DNA from: Uloborus plumipes
Taxonomy: Eukaryota; Arthropoda; Arachnida; Araneae; Uloboridae
Direction of reading: 5' to 3'
NCBI GenBank assembly: GCA_038373865.1
Contig: JAXGGA010002368.1
Location: 60,236 to 124,235 of the forward strand
DNA: 64,000 nt
Part shown: piece by piece, positions 24,101 to 31,929 of the stretch
Numbering within the stretch: the stretch's first letter is position 1
How the letters are laid out: the number at the start of each line of letters is the position of its first letter
Notes under the pieces: generated by a model
The model's database searches: none
Seen by the model: the letters and a program-made list of their open reading frames with translations, nothing else
What the model was told of the DNA's origin: nothing
Program-made: the position numbers and the translations under genes

Positions 24101-24578
24101 ACATGTTTTTTTCCTTTTAATTTAAACAATTCTTCTTTAAAAATTTAAAAAAAAAAAGACAGAAAGAAAAGAATCAATTACGTAAAGGAAGCTAAAATTG
24201 GGAAAAGCCCCTCGAAAGACAACGAAAAAAATAAATAAACGTCAATGCCAAATATACATGAGTAGGTAGGTAAGTATGGTACATGCACCACTTCAAAAAA
24301 GCATCAAGTAATTGTAGCAAAACAAACGATTCTTTAGAGAAAGGCAATCTAACTTACCTTAAATAAGGAGAATATATTTCCCCAGACTCACTAGGGCTGA
24401 AAAATTTGTCCGCTCTCATGCCGTCTGCTACTATGAATACTAGTCTTTTAGCAGGAGCTGGAAGCGGTACTGCATAAGGGGTCATTCCATGTATGATTGG
24501 AGATTTGAAATAAATATCAAAAACAGAGTACAAAAACACAGAGTGAATTACTAAAGCTAGCAGGCCAAACAAAAGCAT
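88..24578 (-). CDS. PIGN: PIGN orthologue, GPI ethanolamine phosphate transferase 1 (5' half; 3' end outside window)
   Basis: Joined exons on the minus strand: 24358-24578, 21762-21982, 15685-15788, 12137-12261, 10529-10659, 7769-7885, 7398-7498, 3960-4108, 3176-3197, 3035-3091, 88-167. All junctions have GT/AG and keep one frame, giving residues 1 to 442; the human protein is about 930 aa, so the polytopic C-terminal half is missing to the left. Residues 1-24 form a signal-anchor membrane segment. The lumenal alkaline-phosphatase-superfamily domain follows: Asp52 in VADGMRAD, Thr92 in PTESRPGH (the expected nucleophile position), Asp213 and His217 in MDISGHS, Asp261, His262 and His270 in [12 protein letters not shown]. 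Known family role: transfer of phosphoethanolamine from phosphatidylethanolamine to the first mannose of the GPI precursor in the ER. No frame break is seen, so it looks functional. Introns range from 84 bp to 5.97 kb and carry many transposons. Confidence 0.95.
704..1221. mobile_element. piggyBac-type MITE
   Basis: The element is flanked by TTAA on both sides (700-703 and 1222-1225). Its ends are inverted: CCCATTTAAGCCCA on the left and, read from the other strand, CCCATCTATGCCCA on the right. TTAA duplication with CCC termini is the piggyBac hallmark. At 518 bp without a coding frame it is non-autonomous. Confidence 0.7.
1848..2236. repeat. 146-bp tandem duplication with CA/CG and TA microsatellites
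   Basis: The block starting ATTAAACGGACTATTCAACA at 1848 recurs at 1994, almost unchanged, up to a run of CACGCACGCACAC repeats. The second unit's repeat tract is expanded to about 2212 and followed by a TA run (about 2214-2236). Cysteine/valine-rich reading frames here are microsatellite artefacts. Confidence 0.85.
3035..3091 (-). CDS. PIGN: PIGN exon 10 (residues 398-416)
   Basis: The acceptor is TTTACAG|GCT and the donor GCT|GTAAGT. It encodes [19 protein letters not shown], corresponding to the human helix before the membrane part. The intron separating it from the micro-exon is only 84 bp. Confidence 0.9.
3176..3197 (-). CDS. PIGN: PIGN exon 9, 22-nt micro-exon (residues 390-397)
   Basis: Between a T-rich tract ending ACAG and a GTAAAG donor lie 22 bases that complete Lys390 and encode ELSPSRQ. 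Its phase exactly links exon 8 (two bases over) to exon 10 (phase 0), and the peptide falls where human PIGN has a short linker. Automated annotation could easily miss it. Confidence 0.85.
3960..4108 (-). CDS. PIGN: PIGN exon 8 (residues 341-390)
   Basis: The acceptor is TTTTTTAG|GGT and the donor TTCAA|GTAAGA. It encodes [35 protein letters not shown] and TVPLFFWNF. The preceding intron 7 (4109-7397) carries a 1.9-kb hAT-type element. Confidence 0.93.
4109..7397. other. PIGN intron 7, no gene
   Basis: Intron of 3289 bp. It contains a moderately repetitive-looking stretch at about 4490-4690 of unknown class and the 1.9-kb hAT-type element at 5134-7033. No exon-like segment was found in it. 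Confidence 0.75.
5134..7033. mobile_element. Non-autonomous hAT-type element, 1.9 kb
   Basis: The left end CAAGGCCGTATCCAGA and the right end read as its inverse are identical over 16 bp. Both are flanked by a perfect 8-bp duplication, TGTTGTTG (5126-5133 and 7034-7041), as expected for hAT transposons. The interior has G- and C-runs and no transposase frame. It sits in PIGN intron 7. Confidence 0.85.
7398..7498 (-). CDS. PIGN: PIGN exon 7 (residues 307-340)
   Basis: The acceptor AAACAG|GATGG completes Arg307; the donor is ATG|GTGAGT. It encodes [20 protein letters not shown] and [13 protein letters not shown], matching the human DVNQADIAPLM and GVPFPLNS block. An in-frame stop lies just upstream of the acceptor, so the exon boundary is firm. 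Confidence 0.94.
7769..7885 (-). CDS. PIGN: PIGN exon 6 (residues 268-307)
   Basis: The acceptor is TTTGAAG|GTTCTC and the donor GCTA|GTAAGT. It encodes [20 protein letters not shown], carrying the conserved His after the SDHGMTDWG motif, then [19 protein letters not shown]. Intron 6, which follows, is only 270 bp. Confidence 0.94.
8511..9190 (-). pseudogene. jockey/CR1-type LINE reverse transcriptase, C-terminal fragment
   Basis: A single minus-strand frame encodes the distal part of a non-LTR retrotransposon polymerase: [60 protein letters not shown], and the terminal [15 protein letters not shown] and [11 protein letters not shown] before a stop. These are hallmark C-terminal motifs of jockey/CR1-like elements. 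Two in-frame stops interrupt it, one at 9006-9008 and one near 8628. The catalytic palm with the YxDD motif is absent, so this is a 5'-truncated, dead copy. Exact clade is uncertain. Confidence 0.85.
9750..9977. mobile_element. Short piggyBac-like MITE
   Basis: TTAA flanks both ends (9746-9749 and 9978-9981). Termini are imperfect inverted repeats: CCTTTAGGAGTCGGG against CCTTTTGGAACCGAG. An internal CCTTTGGAGCCGGG repeats the same word. At 228 bp there is no coding capacity. Confidence 0.5.
10529..10659 (-). CDS. PIGN: PIGN exon 5 (residues 224-268)
   Basis: The acceptor is TAATGTAG|GGAATAC; the donor follows TGG G|GTTAG. It encodes [20 protein letters not shown] and ends with [11 protein letters not shown], the signature metal-binding motif of GPI ethanolamine phosphate transferases. 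The phase agrees with exons 4 and 6. Confidence 0.95.
10660..12136. other. PIGN intron 4, nothing recognised
   Basis: AT-rich intron of 1477 bp. No convincing open frame, terminal repeat or RNA gene was seen on either strand. Confidence 0.6.
12137..12261 (-). CDS. PIGN: PIGN exon 4 (residues 183-224)
   Basis: The acceptor is TTATTTCAG|AAA and the donor TCAGA|GTAAGC. It encodes [11 protein letters not shown], then [18 protein letters not shown] and YKPGS. The LGMDxxGHS motif supplies conserved metal-binding Asp and His residues of this superfamily. Confidence 0.94.
12262..15684. other. PIGN intron 3, no gene
   Basis: Intron of 3423 bp. It contains the foldback element at 13289-13662 and a GC-richer patch at about 14160-14670 with several TTCTTGGCGG words that resemble the right arm of the foldback. 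No exon-like frame. Confidence 0.65.
13289..13662. mobile_element. Foldback MITE with ~160-bp inverted arms
   Basis: From ATCTCCCCAAAAACAACAG at the left to its inverse ending GTTTTTGGGGAGAT at the right, the sequence folds on itself over about 160 bp per arm, with an unpaired centre of about 55 bp (roughly 13450-13505). Each arm carries TTTCCCGCCAA or its complement. No transposase and no clear target duplication. Confidence 0.7.
15685..15788 (-). CDS. PIGN: PIGN exon 3 (residues 148-182)
   Basis: The acceptor is TTTTCTAG|GGG and the donor GAG|GTATTT. It encodes [20 protein letters not shown] then [15 protein letters not shown]. This corresponds to the human segment running from the glycine after MFAK to the tryptophan-containing DTWVFDKVK motif. 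The exon ends in phase 0. Confidence 0.93.
16922..19125. mobile_element. hAT-like element, copy B, inside the CATCGG element
   Basis: It is nearly collinear with copy A, beginning CAGGGGGGAAAATGCCACA and ending TCCTGTGGCAACCCTG. Copy B carries about 14 bp near 17410 that copy A lacks. The left junction is untidy: about 16 extra bases resembling another element end precede it, and no 8-bp duplication is clear. Confidence 0.6.
17285..17790 (-). pseudogene. Coiled-coil transposon protein relic, copy B
   Basis: Minus-strand coding relic within copy [20 protein letters not shown], then DKELLNLAF, a Lys/Glu-rich coiled coil, and near its end [21 protein letters not shown] stop and small indels break it. 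The layout resembles a domain found in hAT-associated proteins, a charged coiled coil followed by a C-terminal basic tail, but the exact family is not certain. Not an active gene. Confidence 0.5.
19640..20100 (-). pseudogene. Coiled-coil transposon protein relic, copy A
   Basis: Minus-strand frames encode [40 protein letters not shown], then a Lys/Glu-rich coiled coil with [20 protein letters not shown]. After a small deletion relative to copy B the frame shifts and continues as [20 protein letters not shown] and [12 protein letters not shown]. The last segment, a basic stretch followed by TTLIESFF, resembles a PCNA-binding PIP box. Homologous to the relic at 17.3-17.8 kb, and inactivated. 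Confidence 0.55.
21762..21982 (-). CDS. PIGN: PIGN exon 2 (residues 74-148)
   Basis: The acceptor TTTGGTAG|A completes Arg74. The exon encodes [37 protein letters not shown] and [13 protein letters not shown], among the most conserved stretches of PIGN, including the putative nucleophile Thr92. The donor is AAAG|GTTTGT after one base of codon 148. Intron 2 (15789-21761) is the longest in the window. Confidence 0.95.
21983..24357. other. PIGN intron 1, nothing recognised
   Basis: Intron of 2375 bp, AT-rich, with a C-run (about 22490-22500) and an A-run (about 22527-22545). No exon-like frame or paired terminal repeats were found. Confidence 0.6.
24358..24578 (-). CDS. PIGN: PIGN exon 1 (residues 1-74)
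   Basis: The exon starts at ATG 24578-24576 with [18 protein letters not shown], a hydrophobic signal anchor that matches the start of animal PIGN, followed by [14 protein letters not shown] and the metal-binding VADGMRAD motif. The donor is AAG|GTAAGT and the exon ends two bases into codon 74. Intron 1 is 2375 bp. Confidence 0.95.
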
Positions 24579-25286
24579 GATGAAAATGGTGAACTAAGCA
24601 GAACCTGCTTCCTTGACTCCTATTTTGAGGCAATAGAGAAAACTTAAATTTTCTACAACTTATTCAATTCCGTTTAGCAGGTAACGAGCAAGGAACGTAC
24701 TTTTCTTGTGCAAAATATAAAAATGTGAATTCAATAAGTTCTTATATAATTGCAAGAGCAAGGCATAATATGAACTTCTAAAACATACAGCTGCATGCGT
24801 GTGTCTTTTAAAGACCATCGTTACGAGCAAGGAGGCTGGTTACGAGGCAAATGTAAAAATAAAACAAAAAATACGCAAGAGATGCAAAGCCGACAGATCA
24901 TTGAGCTAATTGCAGTTACAGTTAATCACAGAAACGAAACCGAAACTTAAGAAACTAAAAACTTGCACGAAATCTTGTTTTATTTTTGCTTTGACATGTA
25001 TTATGCGAGTTTTAAATTTCCCCTCTTCGATCTAACTATCAATATAAATACAGATATTAAACTCCTCTTTGATCCCTCCAGTTGAGTTTCCTTTTGCTGA
25101 GAGATTTCAATTTGCTGTTGGCATTAAGTTTAAGACTTAAACAAAACTTTTCTGAACCTTACTTTTGCAAAATTTAAGTAAATTAATTGCAAATATAAGT
25201 GTTTGTACAACCAAATCTGAAACAGAGAGAGACGATAGTTGAACTATTAGTAAGAAGTTGAATTCCTTCACCCCACAATCTATATC
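24579..25286. promoter_or_regulatory. Putative shared PIGN / ZNF511 promoter region
   Basis: PIGN starts at 24578 going left and the ZNF511 orthologue starts at 25287 going right, so 708 bp separate the two start codons. Two housekeeping-type genes in head-to-head order imply that both 5' UTRs and promoters lie here. I see no obvious TATA box or CpG-rich core, so the placement is inferred from layout only. Confidence 0.5.
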
Positions 25287-25988
25287 ATGGTGCATATTGC
25301 TAATAATTCGGAATTTGCTGCATTGTTTACCATTCCATTCCAGCGGCAAAAAATTATTTATTCTGTTAACAATGACTATTTTAAAAGCAATAATAGACTT
25401 TGTAAACTACGAGAACCACAAATGGTTATCGACATGGATGATGAAGACTTACTTCATAAACTGTACGATGAGTTTCCGTGTGGTGAGGTTGGATGTCGGG
25501 CGGTTTTTAAATCAGTTCATGAATATGAAATCCATTATAGAAGCGCTCATCGCCTGGTATGTAGCGAATGTAAAAAAACTTTTCCGTCATATAATTTACT
25601 TGACGTACATATCCAGGAACGTCATGACTCTTACCATCAGACTGCTTGTGAAAGGAATTTGGCTTCTTTCGATTGTTTAGTCGATGGTTGTTGCGAGTCT
25701 TTTGCTTCTGTCGATCAGCGGAAAAAGCATGTCGTTGAAATTCATAAGTATCCCAAAGACTTTAAATTTTCGAATACTAATGTTCTAATTAATAAATTTT
25801 CTGAAAAAATGGACACATCTGAAAGTGAAGAACTTTCTAAGTTAAGTAAAAGTACAGTTCGGAGTAAATACAGTATTCCACGGAATATTTGTTTCGGTCG
25901 TGGCTCCTCTCGAGCATTTCAGAGAAAAAGAGGAAGCAAGTGTCCATCAAAAGACATTACAATGAAAGAATTAGCAGATGCTTTGTAA
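25287..25988 (+). CDS. ZNF511: ZNF511 orthologue, C2H2 zinc-finger protein
   Basis: An uninterrupted 233-aa frame. Three C2H2 fingers are visible: C65-C70-H83-H88, C92-C95-H108-H113 and C130-C135-H148-H153. Order and spacing, the linkers VCSECKKTFPSYNLLDVHIQ and ERHDS, FDCLVDGCCESF, YPKDFKF, and the C-terminal IPRNICFGRGSSRAFQRKRG match human ZNF511 (IPSTICFGQGAARGF). The family is a small conserved nuclear zinc-finger protein of poorly known function. The gene appears to be a single exon; an upstream non-coding exon cannot be excluded. The start chosen is the first in-frame ATG; ATG 25425 (Met46) is the alternative. A possible AATAAA polyadenylation signal lies at 26282-26287, about 295 bp past the stop. 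Confidence 0.92.
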   Translation: MVHIANNSEFAALFTIPFQRQKIIYSVNNDYFKSNNRLCKLREPQMVIDMDDEDLLHKLYDEFPCGEVGCRAVFKSVHEYEIHYRSAHRLVCSECKKTFPSYNLLDVHIQERHDSYHQTACERNLASFDCLVDGCCESFASVDQRKKHVVEIHKYPKDFKFSNTNVLINKFSEKMDTSESEELSKLSKSTVRSKYSIPRNICFGRGSSRAFQRKRGSKCPSKDITMKELADAL

Positions 25989-28843
25989 CTTGTGGAGCTA
26001 TTTGTTCAGTTTATTACATAGCTTAAAAGATCAATAGACTAAGCCACTTCAAAGTACAAAAATCTTCATTTTTTAATGTTTCAAATTATAAATGTTGACA
26101 TTGTTGTATGGGATCAGCATTTTTCAACCTTTTTTTATTCCCTTGATCAAAAATGAGCTTTTGCAAAAAATTCGCTCACAGGGGATAATTTTTTTCCTTT
26201 CCTTTAAAAAAAAAAAAAAAAAAACCCTGTTTTTGCCAATAGTTGAAACATATGTGATATTTTTCTTTTTTACAGAATAATAATAAATAATTTAACATAT
26301 TAATATGGTTACTTGATGCTAAAGAAGTTAAAAAAAAAGTATTTTAATATAAGAACAAGATAGTAGTAATTACATATAAGTTACCAACATTGCTGTAAAA
26401 AATTGCAAAAATTAATCTCAAAATTCAGGTAAAACATGTTAAGTTTTTTTTTTTTCTTTTTCTTTTTAAAACTTAACAAGCAAAAATCTCCGAGGTCTGG
26501 TCAGATATTCCCCAAACCGTTGCGAGTTTTTGTTGCACCATCGGTTGAAAATCACTGATGCCAATCTTTACAGTTAAGTCACAGATCTGCAAACCCAGAA
26601 GCAGAAACTTTCTAGCCAGTCTGCAACATTGATTTGGGCAGTTGGAAATATGTTCTGCAGCATTTTTATTAGTTTTATTTTAAGTTTTCATATAATACAC
26701 AAACCTTTTATAGGGTGCATACTCCTGTTTTAAAATTAAAAATTGAGGAGTATTCAAAGACTACGGGACGGGGGGGGGGGGGAATGAAGTCTAAAGATTT
26801 CATTTTTACCGCCTTGACTTTAGCGTCAAACGTTTCTCACAAATTTTCACGATAATAAGCCAGACCCTTTTTGAAGATGAAGAGCATTACTCTCTGGCTC
26901 ACCAAAGGCGTTTATTGTCTCTCAATTTTCGTTGAGCTGTATTTCATTTTTCCCTCCCTTTCTTTCTTTCTCTCTTTCCTTTAAAAATTATCTGCAGAGT
27001 GCTGAAAAATCTGCGACGTACGTCTCGCAATTTCTGCTACTGGGTCTGCAAATATACTACTGCAGCAAGCAAATTGGCTTGTTCTGATTTAAATATATCA
27101 TTTTTTAAGTCCTGCAGCTGTTATAAAAAAAGAAAGTCTATTAAAATATTAAAGAAAGAACTACAGCTCGTTAATAACTGAACTATGAAAAATGAACTCT
27201 AAAATCTCTTGCATCTTTTCTTTCATTTCAATGAGAAATAGGATTTTCAGCTGTATTATTCTTACAAATTGATTTATTTTAACCAAGCTGATTGAATTGG
27301 AGTCAGCATTTAAAGAGCCAGTTTTGGGCTCCAAAATTGCCTTCTACAGATGTTGTAATTTCAAAATCGAACTTGTCACAAAATTTGTTATTTCTTAACA
27401 ATAATAAAAATTTACATGTTGACCTTTTTTTTGATGTTCTTAGTGACTCAGGGTGTATACTGAGACTTGAAGTAAATGAACTGAATTTTTTTTCAATGCT
27501 GGATTTGCACTGGAGTTTTTGTTAAGATGCTAAGAACATAATATATTTGTGAATGGAATATGATCCATTTATATGAATTGAGGGGGAAGATACTGTTGTC
27601 TATTAAAAATTAGACCAATCAGGAGTTTTTTTTCCCCCCATGAAAATATCTTTAGTATCTAGATTCAAGTTGACTTTGTCAGAAAAATTAATTTCAAACA
27701 GATTTTAGTTTTGGCTGGCAAAATCAAAAAAAAGTTTCTGGCTATTTTTTAATAGTAAATTTTTAATAGTAGCCCTGGCTCAGGGGCGATAATTTACTGC
27801 TTAATATGTTAATATGTCTTTAACTGAGGTTAGGAAGAAATCTGTTACTACATTTCAAGTTAAAGATCAAGACTGGGATTTTTTTTTTTTTTTTTTTCTG
27901 GTCGCCTTAAGCAAAAAATTAACTTTTACTATACTGAAACGCAAAAATTATCAGTCTAAATAAAAGTTAATACAACTAGCTGTTAAAAATAATTTGTATC
28001 ATTATATTGTTATTATTTTTCTAAAAAAAGAGTTATTTTTATTATGGTAAACATATTTGAATATAATGGTAATAGTGAATTAATTCGAAACTAATGCCGT
28101 GAAAGATAACGCCAGGTTTAGAAAGTAAATGTAATCAACGAAAGTGCTCCTTCTCTGAAGCCCAATATTGCAATTCTGTCAACAATTTAAAAATGTCTTT
28201 CTATAGAATAAAGCTGGCAACTTTTAAAACTCAAATATGCATGCCAATAGTTTTTCTGGACAGCATTTCTTTCTTCTTCCTTAAGTTCTTTTATGATGCA
28301 AACTGCAATCTGATTTATTTTGTAAAATATTAAGCAATTGTACTGTTGTATTTATTGAATTTTTGATTTAAGATTTGTTTTAATTTTAAAATAAAGATTA
28401 AATATTTTTTAAATATACATACATATTTGGAATCAACATATCATTTGGTTTTAAATTGATAATAGAAATGGTAGGGAAGAAACTGAATTTGTGGAGAAAC
28501 AAAATTTTCCTTTCGAAAGAGTTAATTTCGACTCCAGGAAAATTAGAATTTTCTCATTTCTAGCCCAAAATTACGTATACAGTTTCATTACAGCAAACTT
28601 CAAGAGACCTGAAACTTAGTATTTTGTAACAGAAGTTTTGATGTTGGTCTTCAAGCAATGTTTTGAAAATTAAATTGCATGTTTTTTTTTTTTTTTTTTT
28701 TTGAACCATTTGGTTTAAATCATAATTGAAACTAACATGGATTGAACCAAACAACTCTGTTTTAAACAGAACAAATTTTCCACTATAGAAAAATAAAACT
28801 CATCAGCAATTCTTCTCAGTATGAAGATTTTGAATAAATATCT
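25989..28843. other. Intergenic, no gene
   Basis: AT-rich sequence holding the ZNF511 3' region, a hAT-like MITE (26115-26557), a G-run (about 26768-26782) and T-runs (about 27881-27898 and 28683-28703). No other supported feature. Confidence 0.6.
26115..26557. mobile_element. hAT-like MITE (tentative)
   Basis: Left end CAGCATTTTTCAACCTTTTT and the inverse of the right end CAGTGATTTTCAACCGATGG share the CAG..TTTTCAACC word typical of many hAT termini. Target duplication is not convincing. It lies within or just after the 3' UTR of the ZNF511 orthologue. Confidence 0.4.
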
Positions 28844-31234
28844 AAAAAATACTAGAACGTTCATAATGAAAATTGCCAAGGTACAGGGCTCTTTGAAGTT
28901 GTCACCACAAAAACTTGATTTTGCAGATTTTGCTAAAATTCAGGCATTTATTACAAAAAAAGGCAAACAAAACCAAAGGTTTTCTCACTTTCTGGTAGTG
29001 TACAGGTCTTCCCTGTAAATTGCTACGCAATAAATTTTTTGGGTTTCTCACTCCTTCTTGGAAATATTTTAGCTTAAAGATAAGCCATAAGGCAAAAAAT
29101 GCGTTTTTGGCCATCTTGGCAGCCATTTTTCTCATAAAGGGGGAGCAGTAGAAACTTTAATTTTTTTTTAAAACAAGCCACTGATATGTTAGCTATTCAC
29201 AGGAAAAGAGTTTACTTTTGGTTATTTCTCCCATTAAGAGATATCCTGCTGAAAGTATGTGCATGTTTTTCGCGACGACCATATGCTTTTGTTCCCCCTC
29301 TCATGGACTTAAAATTAATTAAACCAAAAAATAATTATATATTTATTATTAGCTGTATTATCTACTCAATATGTCATGAAATTTAATTTATTAAATCATT
29401 GAACAATAAATTAGATAATTGATGAAAACAAGAAAAAGTATTTCTCTGATGCCTGAGCATTATGCATTCATAATTATAAAGCACTAAATACTTTCTTGAG
29501 AAATTAATTAACATAAATGAGCTCTAAATAGTTATATTATAAGCAATACCCAATCTTGTGATTGGGATAGTCCTGTTTTTAATTGAAGAATTTCTTGAAT
29601 ATCACATGAATATCAGGAAAATAAATGAGGTCTTTTCGTTTGATGTAGGATACTTTATGACAAATTTCATTTGATGGGCTACTAACTGAGCATGGTGATA
29701 AAGAGCTATTAATTTCAGCATCGAATTCCATTTTACCTTATTAACAGTTAAATATTTACAAAATAATTAAATAAATAATTTAATATAAAGCCATGCTTGA
29801 AGAATTAAAATTAGTGCAACTAATTTATCCCCATACTGATCTTTACAAAACTGACATGTGCTGAGCACTGATAAGAACTGACAAGAATAAGTTTACTCAC
29901 TAAAATACTAGTTCACAGATACTATAAAGCGTACATTCTATTTTCTACAAAATAATACTGCAACAAAGAACAAGGGTATAAAGGAGTAGGTACTAAAGAA
30001 TTTCTTGAAAAATCAATTAAAATAAAGGAGCTTCGAATATTTATCTCATAGGCAATACCCAATCTTGTGATTGGATGTTCCTGATTGATGGCTATAAACA
30101 GGAGGATACCCTTGTTCTTTGTTGCAGTATTATTTTGTGGAAAATAGAATGTATGCTTTATAGTATCTGTGAACTAATATTTTAGTGAGTAAAATTTTTC
30201 TTGTCAGTTCTTATCAGTGCTCAACGCATGTCAATTTTGTAAAGATCAGTATGGGAATAAATTAGTTGCACTAATTTTAATTCTTGGCTTTATATTAAAT
30301 TATTTATTTAATTATTTTGTAAATATTTAACTGTTAATAAGGTAAAATGGAATTCGATGCTGAAATTAATAGCTCTTTATCACCATGCTCAGTTAGTAAC
30401 CCATCAAATGAAATTTGTCATAAAATATCCTACATCAAACGAAAAGACCTCATTTATTTTCCTGATATTCATGTGATATTCAAGAAATTCTACAATTAAA
30501 AACAGGAGTATCCCAATCACAAGATTGGGTATTGCTTATAATATAACTATTTAGAGCTCATTTATGTTAATTAATTTCTCAAGAAAGTATTTAGTGCTTT
30601 ATAATTATGAATGCATAATGCTCAGGCATCAGAGAAATACTTTTTCTTTTTTTCATCAATTATCTAATTTATTGTTCAATGATTTAATAAATTAAATTTC
30701 ATGACATATTGGGTAGATAATACAGCTAATAATAAATATATCATTATTTTTTGGTTTAATTAATTTTAAGTCCATGAGAGGGGGAACAAAAGCATATGGT
30801 CGTCGCGAAAAACATGCATATACTGTCAGCAGGATATCTCTTAATGGGAGAAATAACCAAAAGTAAACTCTTTTCCTGTGAATAGCTAACATATCAGTGG
30901 CTTGTTTAAAAAAAAAATTAAAGTTTCTATTGCTCCCCCTTTATGAGAAAAATGGCTGCCAAGATGGCCAAAAACGCATTTTTTGCCTTATGGCTTATCT
31001 TTAAGCTAAAATATTTCCAAGAAGGAGTGAGAAACCCAAAAAATTTATTGCGTAGCAATTTACAGGGAAGACCTGTACACTACCAGAAAGTGAGAAAACC
31101 TTTGGTTTTGTTTGCCTTTTTTTGTAATAAATGCCTGAATTTTAGCAAAATCTGCAAAATCAAGTTTTTGTGGTGACAACTTCAAAGAGCCCTGTACCTT
31201 GGCAATTTTCATTATGAACGTTCTAGTATTTTTT
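28844..31234. repeat. Giant inverted repeat: two ~1.13-kb arms, 126-bp spacer
   Basis: The left arm (28844-29979) and right arm (30106-31234) are reverse complements with few differences, from AATACTAGAACGTTCATAAT at the outer left to its inverse at the outer right. Mirror-image frames of 77, 66 and about 65-76 residues occur in both arms and diverge only slightly, so they are not independent genes. The 126-bp spacer contains a diverged copy of an arm segment around GCAATACCCAATCTTGTGAT. No transposase is recognisable and no flanking target duplication is clear. It could be a foldback transposon or a recent inverted duplication; if transcribed it would form a long hairpin. Confidence 0.9.
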
Positions 31235-31929
31235 TTCAGAATGCCTGGAGTAACTAGTTTCCATAGATATCTAACACTTTTATTTTGCATGAGTACGATT
31301 TTTTATAAAAAATGATTAAATAACATCACTTTTTTAGTATTTTGACGTGGCGGACAAACTTTGAGGGCATGTATCTCAGAAAATAAGTGGAGCAGGTAAC
31401 TTTCCTTTTGGGCTTTTTCATACCTCTATACCATCAATCTGTGTACCAAATTAAAAAAAAATCCGAGTCGGTCGTGCGACCAACTTTTTTTTTTTTCGGT
31501 GATTTGGTATGGAATCGCTCATATCTACTGTATTAATTGCTATAATCTACATTATCTTCTACATTACATGTATTTGAAAATAATTTTGATTTAAGAAGGG
31601 AAACTCTAGTTTTATTGATAAGCATAGGATATTGTTGAATATTAGTTAGTGTAACAACCTACATTTTGGGTATATCTTCTGGAAAGAAAACCAAAAAAAA
31701 AAAAAAATTGTAAAAGTAAGACAAGAGTTGTGAGACTATAAAATAAACAATATACTTTGTAAAGTTCACAAAACAAAATTTAATATGCATTTAAATAATA
31801 CATTTTTACACAAATAAATACATAGCAGGAATAAATTTATATTATTACTAAATAGTTTTTAGTTTCAAGTATAAGAAAAATATTTTTTATATCACAAGCA
31901 AGTGTTATGCAAATCAGTTTTGCCAAAAC
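31235..31929. other. Intergenic and 3' flank of the zinc-finger gene
   Basis: AT-rich sequence with an A-run before CCGAGTCGGTCGTGCGACC and a T-run (about 31483-31496). The stretch left of 31930 probably includes the 3' UTR of the minus-strand zinc-finger gene. Nothing else recognised. Confidence 0.5.

Noticed and set aside
28902..31176. Identical 77-residue frames in opposite orientation
   Set aside because: They are mirror images in the arms of the inverted repeat, without homology or splice context.
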